In this document: positions 24,495 to 35,983 of the stretch, one piece after another
Position numbering within the stretch: position 1 is the stretch's first letter
Layout: every line of letters starts with the position of its first letter
Assembly: GCA_963556145.1 (NCBI GenBank)
Contig: OY744470.1
Location: 4,898,001 to 4,962,000 of the forward strand
Source of the DNA: Hygrocybe punicea
Taxonomy: Eukaryota > Basidiomycota > Agaricomycetes > Agaricales > Hygrophoraceae
Length of the DNA: 64,000 nt
Direction: 5' to 3'
Made by a program: the position numbers and the translations under genes
The notes under the pieces: model-generated
Told to the model about the DNA's origin: nothing
The model's database searches: none
What the model saw: only the letters and a program-made list of their open reading frames with translations

Positions 24495-24719
24495 ACGCAG
24501 GTCGGGTGGCCTGGGAAAATCAAAAGATGGTGAACATATCGGTCCCCAACCAGCGTATGGGATGGGTCGGGGACGTGCACTTAGACCCTCCCAACATCGA
24601 TTCACGTACGGACATAAAGTGTTTAGTCAGTAAAGATCTACTACCCCATACCCCTAAACATGAAACGTTTGACATGTATACGACGACAGAGGATCTACCA
24701 GCACCACAAAGAAACTGAG

Positions 24720-25101
24720 GAAGACCGTTCATACACACCGTAGGGCTCTGCGGCCACATGGGCACTTGCCAATACTTAAAAGGACTGTTCGACGATGGAT
24801 CTATGGTAAACTCCATCTGTGCATCGACATACCGGAAACACCGACACCAACTCAGCAATCTTTCCCCATCGCAAACAACCCTATGCATGGCAAACAGAGC
24901 GGGCATACCCTCGCAGGGCCGTTGGGTAGGCAACATTGAGCTTGGCGGCCTACGCAAAAATGCTGTGTTCGAAGTGTTCCCAAGCGGAGGTAACTGGTCA
25001 CTCCTGTTCGGAAAACTGCTGCTGCAACAATACAAAGCCGTTCACGACTACAGCGACGACACACTATGCAACCCTACAACAACAGGTGGCAAACCCTGCT
25101 A
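24720..25101 (+). pseudogene. aspartic protease region
   Basis: The frame from 24758 has LFDDGSMVNSI, corresponding to the D-[ST/D]-G-S motif of gypsy proteases whose second residue varies, followed by a compact beta-rich segment ending near 25100. It stands between gag and reverse transcriptase as expected. Frames on either side do not connect. Confidence 0.55.
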
Positions 25102-25830
25102 AATGAAAGCCAGGAACCGACACCGAACCCCCCCGCAATACCAAGTCGCATCCTGTGCAACGCTATCACAACACCAAAACCCATCGCTGCCGGTGTTGGA
25201 CTGTCATGGCGACGCGAGTGTAAATCCCCGAAGGAGCTGTGGGACATAGTAAACGAAGAAAACATTGACACTACGCCCCCACACAAAGAAGGGAACACCT
25301 GCAACTCATTCGCCGCACTTGCCAGCCTCAAAGACACCATACGAGGCAACACACTCGATAGATTCAACAACCGAGAGCTGTACCTCGAACCACCCCCCCA
25401 AGGATACCAAGTCCCAAGACACCCAGCCAGTAATCCCAGCAGGAATCAACTCGACATCGACGGCGTGGAACCCTGCCCAATCACCACGAGCAAGCACAGG
25501 GGCCGCCACCACAGGGAGCGACGGAAAAGCAAAGGAACGCCAGGCACAACCCCAAGCCCGCAGTATGACTCGCAACCGCAGGACCCATGTCACACGGCAC
25601 CAGTTTGGGTGGTCCAGGACGACACGCCAGGCGACGACAATGACATCGGTGACGCCCAACCAGAAATTGAGCTCAATGCCGACCACTCGATTTTCACAAG
25701 GAAAACGGAACCTTTCAAACCACAATGAGTCAACACTGTCCTCGACAAAGTCACCATTGGACCTGACCTCACCACAGAGCAATGGAAACAAGTACAGGAT
25801 CTACTGCGCGAGTACGCAGATTGCTTCGCA

Positions 25831-26998
25831 TTGTCAGTAAGTGAGGTAAACGCTGTACCGGGGGCCGAACACCACATACACGTACCACCAGACACAATGT
25901 TCCCCAAACGAGTGCCCCGACAATGTCAGTTCACAGCGGCACAACACGAATTTTTGAGCAAAACCATCAACGAACTACTGGCAGCTGACATAATAGAACC
26001 CATCCGACCGGAAGACGTCAAATGCACCTCACCAATCGCCCTCGGCCAACAGCCACACGACAACCCCGGCCTTCCAATAGAAGAGCTCTGTCATCGCGTC
26101 AACGACGAATGTATAGCCCACGGATTCCCACCAGCCCACAACATGGAACCATGCCCAACACCAACCGGCCCCAACAAGGAAGAACAGCACCTGGCGAAAT
26201 GGTGGTTCTGCCAAAACTACAACATTCTCAACAGGGTCACCCAAGTTTTCCCAATGCCCCAGGGTGACATACGGATGAAGCAGAGATGCCTAAGTGGTGG
26301 AGTAGTGGGACCTGCCAGTCACATGACCAGGCTCCCACGGTTGACCTAGTTAGTAGCCTTCCCGATGTAGTAGTCAGTCCATCATCCTATCCATCCCGTC
26401 TTACCTCTCGAGTCCTGCGTGAGCCCCCGGAGAGGTACCTCGGTACCTCTCCAGTGGCCACAGGTGGGTCCACAGATTCGATTTCGCCTCAGGCTTCTAC
26501 GCTGTCATGATACCACAAGACACCCGGCCGTACCTCGCATTCTACATCGAGGGCAGAGGATTTTTCACACAGAAGCGAATGTCTTTCGGCCTCACTGGTG
26601 CCCCCTCCATGTTTGCACACGTCACCACACAAGCACTCGGCGACATACTTACCACTCTGCAACTCAAGCTATTCGTGGATGACGGAGGCATGGCAGGGGA
26701 CGAGTTCGAAGACATGCTCAATCGCACGAGATGCTTCTTCCAGAGGGTCCGGGAAGCTGGCCTGTCCCTCTCAGCCAAGAAATCGAAGTTTTTCATGTCA
26801 GAAATGATATTCGCAGGATCCAAGGTTGGGCTGGACAGCGTTCAAGCAGACGAAGCCAAGCTAACCGCAGTCATTGGCTGGCGGAGACCCCCCGACCTCT
26901 TAGGCCTATCTGGCTTTCTGGGGTTAACAGGCTACTTTAGGGATCTAATCCACGGATACGCCAAGCTGGCCCAGCCACTGTCCGACCTCCTATGATCC
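25831..26998 (+). pseudogene. reverse transcriptase, interrupted by a solo LTR
   Basis: The N-terminal part (25831-26293) ends in FPMPQGDIRMKQRCLSG. The solo LTR at 26298-26453 intervenes, and coding resumes with VHRFDFASGFYAV and then YLAFYIEGRGFFTQKRMSFGLTGAPSMF. The catalytic box reads FVDDGG (near 26672), then the thumb AGLSLSAKKSKFF and the connection GFLGLTGYFRDLI. A stop at 26993-26995 precedes RNase H. Confidence 0.8.
26298..26453 (+). mobile_element. solo LTR inside the reverse transcriptase
   Basis: 156 bp beginning TGGAGTAGTGGGACCTG and ending CTCTCCA. It is flanked by the 4-bp duplication GTGG (26294-26297, 26454-26457). Its ends match those of the LTRs around it, so it belongs to the same broad LTR group, and it independently supports a 4-bp target duplication for that group. 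Confidence 0.8.
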
Positions 26999-27131
26999 GT
27001 CAACATACCCAAGCACGCCAGGAAGGTGGCATACTGGGCAGCATTGCGGAAGGTCAAATTGGCTGATAAGTGGACCGAAAAACACCAAAAATGTTTCCTC
27101 GACCTGAAAACCGCTCTCATGACCAACCCTG

Positions 27132-27545
27132 GTGGCTCCTCGATTTGATGGCACCCCGTTCATCATAACCACTGACGGCTGTAAGGAAGGATTCGGCGGT
27201 GTTCTATCCCAGCGCATCGTGGTAACACAACCCGGCGGCAAAGTGGTCAGCAAGTTGCACCCCATAGCATACACCTCGAAGCGCACCTCCACAGCGGAGG
27301 AACGCTACAAACCTTTCCTCCTAGAATTCGCGGCCCTCAAGTTCACATTGGACAAATTTGACGACATCGTGTGGGGTTTCCCGGTTGAGCTGGAAACCGA
27401 CTGCCAAGCCCTCTGTGACGTATTACTCAGCCTGGATCTCAATGCAACACACACCCACTGGTGGGACGGGGTCTTGGCCCACCAGATTATCGACATCCGC
27501 CATATACCAGGGAAAACCAACCTGGTCGGAGATGCCCTGAGTTGA
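27132..27545 (+). pseudogene. RNase H region
   Basis: Frame with FIITTDGCKEGFGGVLSQ (first catalytic Asp), YTSKRTSTAEERYKPFLLEF (Glu), and LETDCQALCDVL (Asp), ending IPGKTNLVGDALS then TGA. This is the expected D-E-D order. The TGA after ALS stands where gypsy polyproteins normally read SR. Confidence 0.75.
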
Positions 27546-27635
27546 AAAGACGAGGAACTTCCCCACATCCCGAATGATGGTAGCGATTGGTCGGTTTCCC
27601 CAGACTGGGAGACAGCACGTGGCCTGGAATATGAC

Positions 27636-28797
27636 ATGTTCACAGTGGGCGAATCTGCTTCTGAATTACACAGGTCATTACGGGATCACTTCCAGGACGA
27701 ACACGTCTTTGTAGAAGTTGTCAATGCCCTTGTAGGCATACCAGATGACGCCCCAGAACGCAATCGACAGTGTGTGGCCCATCATGCAAAAGATTTCCTC
27801 ATCGACGACAGATGCTTGTGGAAACTTGGAGACATCACACCGGCATGGGCAGCATCACGCAGGGAGTGTATAACCAAAACAGAAGACGTCGCACTCGCTA
27901 AAGTCGAGCACAAAAAAACTCACATGGGCTGTGACGCCATCAAGATGCAGCTATTGGACAGGATATGTAGCCCCTTTTTAGACGCATCAATCACGAAAGC
28001 GATCTGTGAGTGCAGCCGCTGCAAAGATTTCGGCAACACGCACCTACACGCACTGCTCCAACCCATAGTTCAACGCCGGCCGTTCGAGCTCCTGGTGGGG
28101 GATTACACTTCCATGCTGACGGGAAAAGGGGGTTTCACAAAAATTGGATTATACGCTGACGTCTTCTCTAGGAAATTGTTCATGTTCAAAGTGAAGTCCA
28201 CTCAAATTCTGTCCGAATGAATTACTGCTGGGACTCATCGCAAACACACAAGGCGCCGGCGAACCAGAAACAATACCCATTCCCTCCGATGCCAACATAG
28301 CAATCCACCTCGCATACGCTGACCAAACGCGACTCGATGGCCTAGCCTGCGCTGTGGACAACGCAGCGAACCACAAAGCCTCATTTGACGCCAAAGTCCT
28401 TAGGAGGGCACCCAGAGAAGTTATATTTAAAACTGGACAACTCGTACAAGTCTATCGAAGCAATCTGATTAATGTCTTTTCCAGTGAACGGAAGTTGGTC
28501 CCTCTGTGGTCCGTACCCTGGCGTGTGGTGTCCTGCCTGCGCAACTCATATGTTTTGGAGACACTCGACGGCGTACCACTAGCTGGCGTTTTTAATGCAC
28601 GCCGCCTCCAATCATTTGAGCCACGAGATGGAACGAAAATGGCCCAAGCAGAGCATGATCGTCTGCTTGCTGACGATACCACACCCACAAATGACCACGG
28701 CAAAGGGATGGAGGTTGCGGACGATGAGGATAGAGAGCTGGCATCGGGAGATGGCATTGAGGCTGACGACGACATAGCGACAAGGGCGTCGCTATGA
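27636..28797 (+). pseudogene. integrase region
   Basis: 27636-28220 has the HHCC zinc finger (HKKTHMGCDAIK, CECSRCKDFG) and the first core Asp in LLVGDYTSML. A TGA at 28218 breaks it, and the second Asp is not evident in sequence. 28354-28797 resumes with AVDNAANHKASFDAKVLRR and an integrase C-terminal-like stretch (VYRSNLINVFSSERKLVPLW, NSYVLETLDGVPLAGVFNAR). Core partly deleted or frameshifted. Confidence 0.7.
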
Positions 28798-28811
28798 AGA
28801 AAGGGGGCACT

Positions 28812-28967
28812 TGGAGTAGTAGCAAGGGCTGGGTCACGTGACTCAGTTCTCACAGTTCAAGTTGTTTGTGGTTCCCAAAGTAGCCAGAGACCAACCCAAC
28901 CAATCCACGACCTTCCAGACTCAAGACTCAGTTCCTCGTTAGATGCCCAAGACTCCGGACCACTCCA
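28812..28967 (+). repeat. 3' LTR of the 22.6-29.0 kb element
   Basis: 156 bp, TGGAGT..ACTCCA, directly after the purine tract and followed by CCGG. Partner of 22622-22778. Confidence 0.85.
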
Positions 28968-29001
28968 CCGGTCACCTCTGAGCTGGATGTTGTGCCACCG
29001 G

Positions 29002-30774
29002 TGGAGTGGTCCCGAGGGACCTCTCGGGATCAGGGACGGAATCGCACGGAAAGGTCAAGGTGGATGGGATAGAAGTCTGTCTACTACATCCAGAACTGGC
29101 TACTGACTAAGGTCCAGGTCACGTGACATGACAGGCACAACTACTACAAGTGCCCCTCCTCTCTGTAGCGACGCCCTCGTCGCTAACAAAAGAGGAAAAC
29201 AAAAAACAAAAAACAAAAAACAAAAAACAAAACAAAAAACAAAAAGCAAAAAACAAGACAGGAAAGAAAAAGGCAAAACAGCGACCAGAGGAACAAGAAG
29301 GGCCTAGTCTACTCCATGGGGGTCTAAGAACGAGGAGCCCTGCACTGGGTGAGAAGGAAACTGGGATAATGTGCTAAAAAATGGGAAAATGGTGGTGGAA
29401 TGGGGAAAGGGACGCGGAAAAAGACGGCACGGAGTCAGTGAATGGGTCGTTGGCCATGGGTCGACGCGGGGGGACGTGGGGCCACCATATGATGCGTGGG
29501 CGAGGCCGCGAACGCGTCCGTTTGGGGTACGGCCGTCGTGGTACGTCGCGTGGGTGGGGCCGTGGCCATGGGGGCGGGGCGGATGGATTCGCGTCGTTGG
29601 GTATGCGGATGGGGGTGGTCGTATCGCGGGGATGGGCCGTTGTGGTGGTGCGTGAACGTGTAGGGGTGTGGGATGCGGGGCCGCGCGTGTGTGGACGGGG
29701 TATGGAGGAGCGGGGTGTGCCGTTCGCGTTGGGATGGGCCGTGGACGCGCGGGGGTGGTCGATGGTGCTGGGAACGGGCGTGTGGGGCCGTGAAACGAGC
29801 CGGCGTGGGGCTCGCGGTTTCTCACGTGGGTGTGTGGTTGGGAGGTGTGTTGCCGAGTTGCGCTGGGTGGGGCCAGACGCGTCGTTCGCGTGGGCATGGG
29901 CTGTTGGGGCCATGCTGGTGTTGTACGCGCGAGACGGTCGACGCGGGCGTGTTGCGCTGAGCCCATGGGGTCGAGGAAGAAGGTGCCGGCATGTGCGAGG
30001 GGTGCCAGTCGACACGGTGACGTGGTGGTTGGGCGACGTGGCAGGAGATGGGTAGGCGTGACGATGGTGAGATTGAAGACGGGGAAGGTGGTGGGGTGGT
30101 TCGTGGGGTTGCTGTACAAACGCGGGAGGGGCTCGAGTGTCTGTGTGTTCAACAGAGCACCTGTGGGTGTCCTAATGAAAAATGGTAAGTCGAACACGGG
30201 AACGGTGATGTCGAGGGCGCGTCTGGCTGCGCGACGGCGTTGTTGGATACGTCGTCCGGCTCGACAGCCTCGTGGGGGTCTTGTAAGGAACGTGGAGTGC
30301 CGCGGTTGGGCGTGGTTGGTCGAGTTTTTGGTGGGCGAAGCGGGTGACGTGGCTGCGCGAGGTGGCTGTGCGGAATGTTGAGGTTGCGCGAAAAGTCGTG
30401 AGGATGGTCGCGGGGCGTGTAGCAGGATGCGGACGAAGCGCTTGGGCATTCGGAGACTGTTTTTGGTAGGGTTTTGCATGGGTTTGCTGCGTGGAATCGC
30501 GCGGGTGGGCTCTCGGGGTGTTCTCTGTGCTCGAAGATGTGTTGCTCTGTACTGAAAATCGACATATGAGTGGAATGGGGTGGTCTCGTCTAGCTGCGTG
30601 GGTCGAATCGCGCTCTCATCACCACGATGGAGTGGTCCCGAGGGACCTCTCGGGATCAGGGACGGAATCGCACGGAAAGGTCAAGGTGGATGGGATAGAA
30701 GTCTGTCTACTACATCCAGAACTGGCTACTGACTAAGGTCCAGGTCACGTGACATGACAGGCACAACTACTACA
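29002..30774 (+). mobile_element. non-autonomous LTR element with identical LTRs and GC-rich cargo
   Basis: Two 147-bp LTRs (29002-29148 and 30628-30774; TGGAGTGGTCCCG..CAACTACTACA) look identical base for base. The 4-bp duplication is CCGG (28998-29001, 30775-30778). It sits in the same gene 4 exon only about 30 bp of host sequence from the previous element, again right after GCCACCGG. The 1,479-bp interior has no gag or pol. It holds an A-rich tract and a G-rich segment (29380-30480) whose long ORFs on both strands are compositional. Enzymes must be supplied in trans. Identical LTRs imply a recent insertion. Confidence 0.85.
29195..29265 (+). repeat. (AAAAAAC)n tract
   Basis: About 70 bp of nearly uninterrupted A with single C at 6-7 base spacing, just inside the left LTR of the non-autonomous element. 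Confidence 0.9.
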
Positions 30775-31040
30775 CCGGAATCCATGAAGTTGGACGTCAT
30801 ACACCAGAGCCCGTAAGGCAGGAGCTGGGTTTGTTGGGTCTTGATGACAATGTAGTCATGCATGACGACAATGGACCTCCTGAACCCAAACAAGAGTCTC
30901 TCAGTGATGGTCACGAGGACGGTGAGACAGCAAAGAGGAGGAAACTGGATGTTGCTTCAGACCAAGTGAGCATCATTGCAGAGACGCTCAAACCAGTGAA
31001 GCCACTGAAGAAGTCTCCAACTCTGGGTATGTATTTCAAC

Positions 31041-32520
31041 TAGTGCTACCGAAGTTCAGTTCAGTCCAGTTCAGACCCATCTTGGCTGAACCCTGAACTG
31101 AACCCGGAGTTCAGTTCAGGATTTCATGTGAACTGAACCTGAACCGCCCTGAACTGTTTGGATCTTTTTTTCAGGGCCTGAACCGGGTTCATGAATGGTT
31201 CAGACACTCAATTTTAGTATTATCACGCATTTTACAAAAGAAAATTCACAATATATTATTGTACCTATCTGATCTATCTAGGAAACTCATTATCTTATGG
31301 TAAATATTTATGGTAAATATTTAAATTGTATCCACGGGTATCGCCTTGCGTTGGTGAGGCACCCACCCCTCTATAACCTCGCGAACATAGCCCCAACATC
31401 AATTGACGCCGGGCTGCATGGTCGCGAGGTGTTCACTGGGGGTGGGGACCTGGTCCCTGCCACTGGTGGTGACCCCGTGGCTTCGCCGTTCACTTTTTTG
31501 TGTAGTCAGTACTAGATAATAAAATGAATATACCTAGCGCAGCGGGAGGATGCACGGCTCCCGCTGCTCCCCTCACCTCCATTGTGATCCGTCGTTGCCA
31601 TTGCCATTGCCGTTGCTGTAGACGACGGTATGCGCATTTGCATGGTTGGGGCGTTCGCAGTGCTGTCGACACTGTTGCTGCCGGTGCTGCTGTTGGTGCT
31701 GGTGACACTGTTGGTGCTGGTGCTGCTGGTCCGCTGCTCCCCTCACCTCCGTCGTGATCTGATGTCCTCCTTCTTGTCGTTGCCATCGCTGTTGCTGTGG
31801 ATGATGGCGTGGGTGTTGGTGTGGGTATGGGTGTTGGCATTGTCGTTGGCCGGCATGTAATGTAGTGTTAGTTGTGTTTATTAATGAGTAAAAACTTACG
31901 ATTGGGCAGTGGGGATGGGTGCACCATTCCCCGCTGCTTTCTTTCTCTCATTTGCCAGTGGTTTGTTGGTAATGACGCGCCGCTTTGGCTGCCAGGCAGT
32001 TGTTGAGCGGTTGCCGCACAGGCACTGCTGCCACCGCCACTGGTGCTGGTGCTTGTGCTGGGTGCTTGCATGGTATGCTCACATCGTCATTTGTCATGTC
32101 TTGTGTCCTTTGACTTCGCGTGTTGGGTTCCTGTGGCGGCACATGGTGGTGGCAGTAGGGATCTATCTAGAAAAGTAATAGTAAAAATAAATCAAGAATG
32201 AAATCAAGAACTTACCGAGTTTCTTCGAACGCAAGTGTTCGAGGCTCTTGTTGAAGTTGTCTTAGCCACAGCTAAGATAAAGTTTGGAACCTAAAATGGA
32301 AAATTGCCGGAATCGGCGAGTAAGTAAAACAAAACTAGCAGCAAAATTTACACGACCTACAGACATTGATTTGGCGGTTCTGAACTGCTCGTGAACCGTT
32401 TAGACAACCTGGGGGTTGCCTGAACCCTGAACCAGACCCGTGGTTCAGTTCAGCCCAAGGTGCTGGACTGAACCGAACTTCTGGTTCGGTTCGGTTCTGA
32501 ACCAAACTTTGGCAGCACTA
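31041..32520 (+). mobile_element. hAT-like non-autonomous element
   Basis: 1,480 bp with inverted ends TAGTGCTACCGAAGTT and TAGTGCTGCCAAAGTT. It is flanked by a perfect 8-bp duplication ATTTCAAC (31033-31040, 32521-32528). Copy R of gene 4 has the single ATTTCAAC empty site. An 8-bp duplication is the hAT signature. The interior has GTTCAG-rich subterminal repeats at both sides and GCTG-rich runs near 31650-31730; no transposase. Confidence 0.9.
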
Positions 32521-33219
32521 ATTTCAACATCACATCATAGGCTGTATATATTCCAATTCTGATGTTCTCAACATCCTAGAATTCCATCCCAATATGCATG
32601 CATCATCACGCCACCAGTCATCAACCCCTGCTGATCCTGGTACATCATCAATGGATGTGGATTGGAGCAATATCGTCCCTCCAGAAATCCTACTTTCAAT
32701 TCCTCTGAGTCAAACAAGGGCTTCAACTCCCAAGGTGTCGACATCCAAGCTGGATCCCGGTCCTTAATTTAGGGTGCAGTGAGTTCTACTCTTGTGGAGT
32801 ATTGATTATATCTGACTAAAAAATACTTTATCTCAGTCGTTGATTTCTGGTGACTTGTTGACAATCTGTGCCCTCAAGGTCCTCCTCATGTACTGCTACT
32901 ATTACATTTGTACAGTATCTATATATATTTCTGTTTGCTCTGTTAAAAATGGCTTGTGTTACTTTCCTATGACAATAACAATTGAGCAAGATAGTAAGCA
33001 TACACAGATACCACATAAGACATCAATCTTGGTGCCTGAAAATCTGTTTGTTCTGTTAAATGTATTAAGTTTACTTCAGGTTGTCATAAAACAGCTACCA
33101 CAGCTAACATGAGAAGGACAATCTTAGATCACTATCACTTGAGCTAATGAACATTCAAATTGAATATATGTAAGAAACCATAATTGCCAACTTTATGAAC
33201 CTATATACACACAAGAGAT

Positions 33220-33494
33220 GGATGAGGATTTTTTGCTATCAAATAATATTGAGATATCCACTCAAATATTGAAATTATTTTTGTTGTTATCATACATCTG
33301 AAAATATTGTAAAACGTAAGGTTATCTAGATGCAGTATCCACACCAAAGATTTACCTGCACTATCGTTGGTGTGAATACTGCATTTAGATAACCTTATGT
33401 TTTACAACATTATCGGACTTATGATAACAACAACAATAATTTCAATATTTGAGTGGATATCTCAATATTACTCGATAGCAAAAAATCCTCATCC
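33220..33494. mobile_element. 275-bp near-perfect hairpin (MITE-like)
   Basis: Starts GGATGAGGATTTTTTGCTAT and ends with its inverse. The arms stay paired nearly to a centre at about 33355. It is absent from copy R, so it is an insertion. I cannot define a target duplication. Confidence 0.8.
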
Positions 33495-34139
33495 GACCCC
33501 TGTGACAACTGTAACAAATTACGAGTTCTTCCATTTATGGAAAACTCGTTCTTATAAACCCGGTTTTCAGCCATTGAGGTGATTCATTCATTCATCTCAG
33601 GGACTGAGGGAAAATTGCATCCCAATATGGCAACTGAGTTCAAAATCCCGTTTGACTGGTTTCATTCCAGAATTCAGGGCCTCTATTGACTTGCACACTG
33701 CATAGACTGTCACCAGATTTGACGAGGAGGATGTCATGGGGACTGTCCTGCTGGAAAAAAAATATGGAGGGGATCTGGTATGATTTGGGCTCTCTGTGAG
33801 CCATTCTTTGCCAAGGAAATGAGTATAGATGCAATAACTAATGTTATACTGCCAATAAAAATGTGGTAATTTCTAACTGTATTTTAGTGTATGTCTGGGT
33901 CACTTTTGTCCACTGAAGGCAGTTGTAAAATGTGATATCTGAGTCTCTAGAATGCAAACAAGCAAGAGTGGTCCGGAGTTGTGGCTGAAATTAGAGCGGA
34001 GTCTTAAATATACAGTGAGAGCTTTCGAGCTCAGATGAATGCACAAACCTTCTGTTGCTCAACAGCAACATCGTCGAGGGGGTGGTGTAACAGAGGTATG
34101 GACGTAGTTTTATTGTCCTTGGTCTAGTACTGATGTCTG

Positions 34140-35520
34140 TACCCCCCGCAACCCGTTTCCATCGAAAACCAGGGGTCGGGAGGTCTGAGGACCTCACATT
34201 CCCGCCTTGTGCCCAACCAGCGCCCCCCAACGTTTTCAACCACCAGGACGCCCCACCCAGCCCTATGTTCGACCATCCCCGGCCAGTCTAGACCCCCCGC
34301 ACCTCGTTCCCGTTGAAAACGAGGAGTCTGGGGGTCCCAGGCCCTCGCGATCCAGCTATCTGCCCAACAACCAACATCCCCCTTTTTCAACCACCAGGAC
34401 GCCCCACCCCGCCGCGTTTTCGACCATCCCCGGCCAGGCTACACCCCCCGGACCTCGTTCGCGTTGAAAACGCGCGAGTGGGGGGTCTCAAAACCTCGCG
34501 ATCCGGCTGTCTGCCCCACCACCACCACCCGCCCTTTTTCTACCAACAGGACACCCGGTCCAGCCCCGTTGTCGACCATCCCCGGCCAGTCTAGATCCCC
34601 CGCACCTCGTTCCCGTTGAAAACGAGTAGTCGGGGGGTCTCCGGCCCTCGCATTCCGCCTGTCTGCCCAGCCAGCAACACCCCCCCCTTTTTCATCCCCC
34701 TGGACAGCCCGTCCCGCGACTTTTTCGACCACCCCCGGCTAGGCTACACCCCCCGCACCTCGTTCCCGTTGAAAACGAGAAGTCGGGGGGTCTCAGGCCC
34801 TCGCGATCCGGCTGTCTGCCCTACCACCACCACCCTCCCTTTTTCTACCAACAGGACACCCGGTCCAGCCCCGTTGTCGACCATCCCTGGCCAGTCTAGA
34901 TCCCCCGCACCTCGTTCCCGTTGAAAACGAGTAGTCGGGGGGTCTCCGGCCCTCGCATTCCACCTGTCTGCCCAGCCAGCAACACCCCCCCTTTTTCATC
35001 CCCCAGGACAGCCCGTCCCGCGACTTTTTCGACCACCCCCGGCTAGGCTACACCCCCCGCACCTCGTTCGCGTCGAAAACGAGGGGTCGGAGGGTCTCCG
35101 GCCCTCGCATTCCGGCTGTCTGCCCAACCAGCAACCCCCCCTTTTTTCATCCCCCGGGGACGCCCCATCCCGTCCGGTTTTCGATCACCCCCGGCTAGGT
35201 TACACCCCCCGCACCTCGTTCGCGTCGACCACGAGGGGTCGGGGGGTCTCAGGCCCTCGCGATCCGGCATTCTGCCCAACCACCACCACCCTCCCTTTTT
35301 CTACCAACAGGACACCCGTTTTCGACCACCCCCGGCCAGTCTACACCCCCCGGACCTCGTTCGCGTTGAAAATGAGGGGTCGGGGGGGTCTCAGGCCCTC
35401 GGATTCCGGCTGTCTGCCCAACCACCCCCCCCCCGTTTTCACTCACCATGTCACCCCGTCCCACACCCCTCATCTAGATCCCCGTACCCTGTTTCTCTTG
35501 AAAACGCGAAGTTGGGGGTG
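34140..35520 (+). repeat. C-rich tandem array, about 150-bp units
   Basis: About nine units, each with ACCTCGTTCSCGTTGAAAAC, a GGGGGTCTC block, GCCCTCGCRWTCC, CTGTCTGCCC and CGACCACCCCCGGC. Neighbouring units differ mildly and some are nearly identical (for example around 34590 and 34890). Runs of C on plus mean G-runs on minus. A related, more diverged array is at 46730-47340 in X5. Confidence 0.85.
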
Positions 35521-35983
35521 TCAGGCCTTTCATTTTTGACTCATATATTTACTTATATTTAATTATTAAATAGAAATTAAATATTATATAATCAATTTCC
35601 AAATTTATCTTTGAAATCTAAATGCTACACTTGTGACACATCATCTGCTAGTGCATAACATGCTATTCTACTGTGTTGTGTTCCTACTGCTCCTGCTGTT
35701 CCCCATTCCCTCTAGTCTCAACAGTTCTCATGTCTGTTTTACAGTTCCTTTCTTGTTGTCAGTGACACATTCTGACCATTCATTTAACTTGTGTTGCATG
35801 ACAGGCCAATGTGAATGCCAATGCATCATTGCATATGTGATTTCTTCACAAAGACGGGTTGGTTTATCTGACCATTGATTGAAGCACCAGAAATCTCTGG
35901 TGGCCTTGTTTACATGGTACACGTCTCGGTCCACTATGTAATGTTTCAATTATCTGTACCATATACTATACAAAACACCTGAG

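Larger units (their letters stand above)
22622..28967 (+). mobile_element. Ty3/gypsy-like LTR element with 157-bp LTRs, decayed
   Basis: Flanked by LTRs 22622-22778 and 28812-28967 and by a 4-bp duplication CCGG (22618-22621, 28968-28971). Target is the sequence GCCACCGG in an exon of gene 4. The internal region has gag, protease, reverse transcriptase, RNase H and integrase in gypsy order, spread over several frames and broken by a solo LTR. A purine tract (AAGAAAGGGGGCAC) precedes the 3' LTR. Very short LTRs and 4-bp duplication are unusual for gypsy. Confidence 0.85.
20155..32767 (+). pseudogene. cassette gene 4, copy L, split by X2, two LTR elements and a hAT-like element
   Basis: Starts MSLPVIKTSTPAVNPAAFKY at 20155, colinear with copy R. 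Exon 1 runs to about 20755 (GTGAGT donor). Exon 2 starts at about 20810 and carries one extra T near 20835 relative to copy R, shifting the frame. Small Lys-rich exons follow to 21540. Coding breaks at 21559 (X2), continues 22598-22621 and 28968-29001, and resumes at 30775 with EPVRQELG-like acidic sequence. It breaks again at 31040 (hAT-like) and ends in a Ser/Pro exon with SSMDVDWSNIVPPEILLSIP, stop TAA 32765-32767. Joined, the fragments follow copy R without gaps. Lys/Pro/Asp-rich tail suggests a nuclear protein; function unknown. Confidence 0.7.

Noticed and set aside
29304..30479. 391-codon Pro/Arg/Thr-rich minus ORF and 224-codon plus ORF
   Set aside because: Both arise from extreme G bias of the cargo segment; no motif, and opposite strands are equally open.
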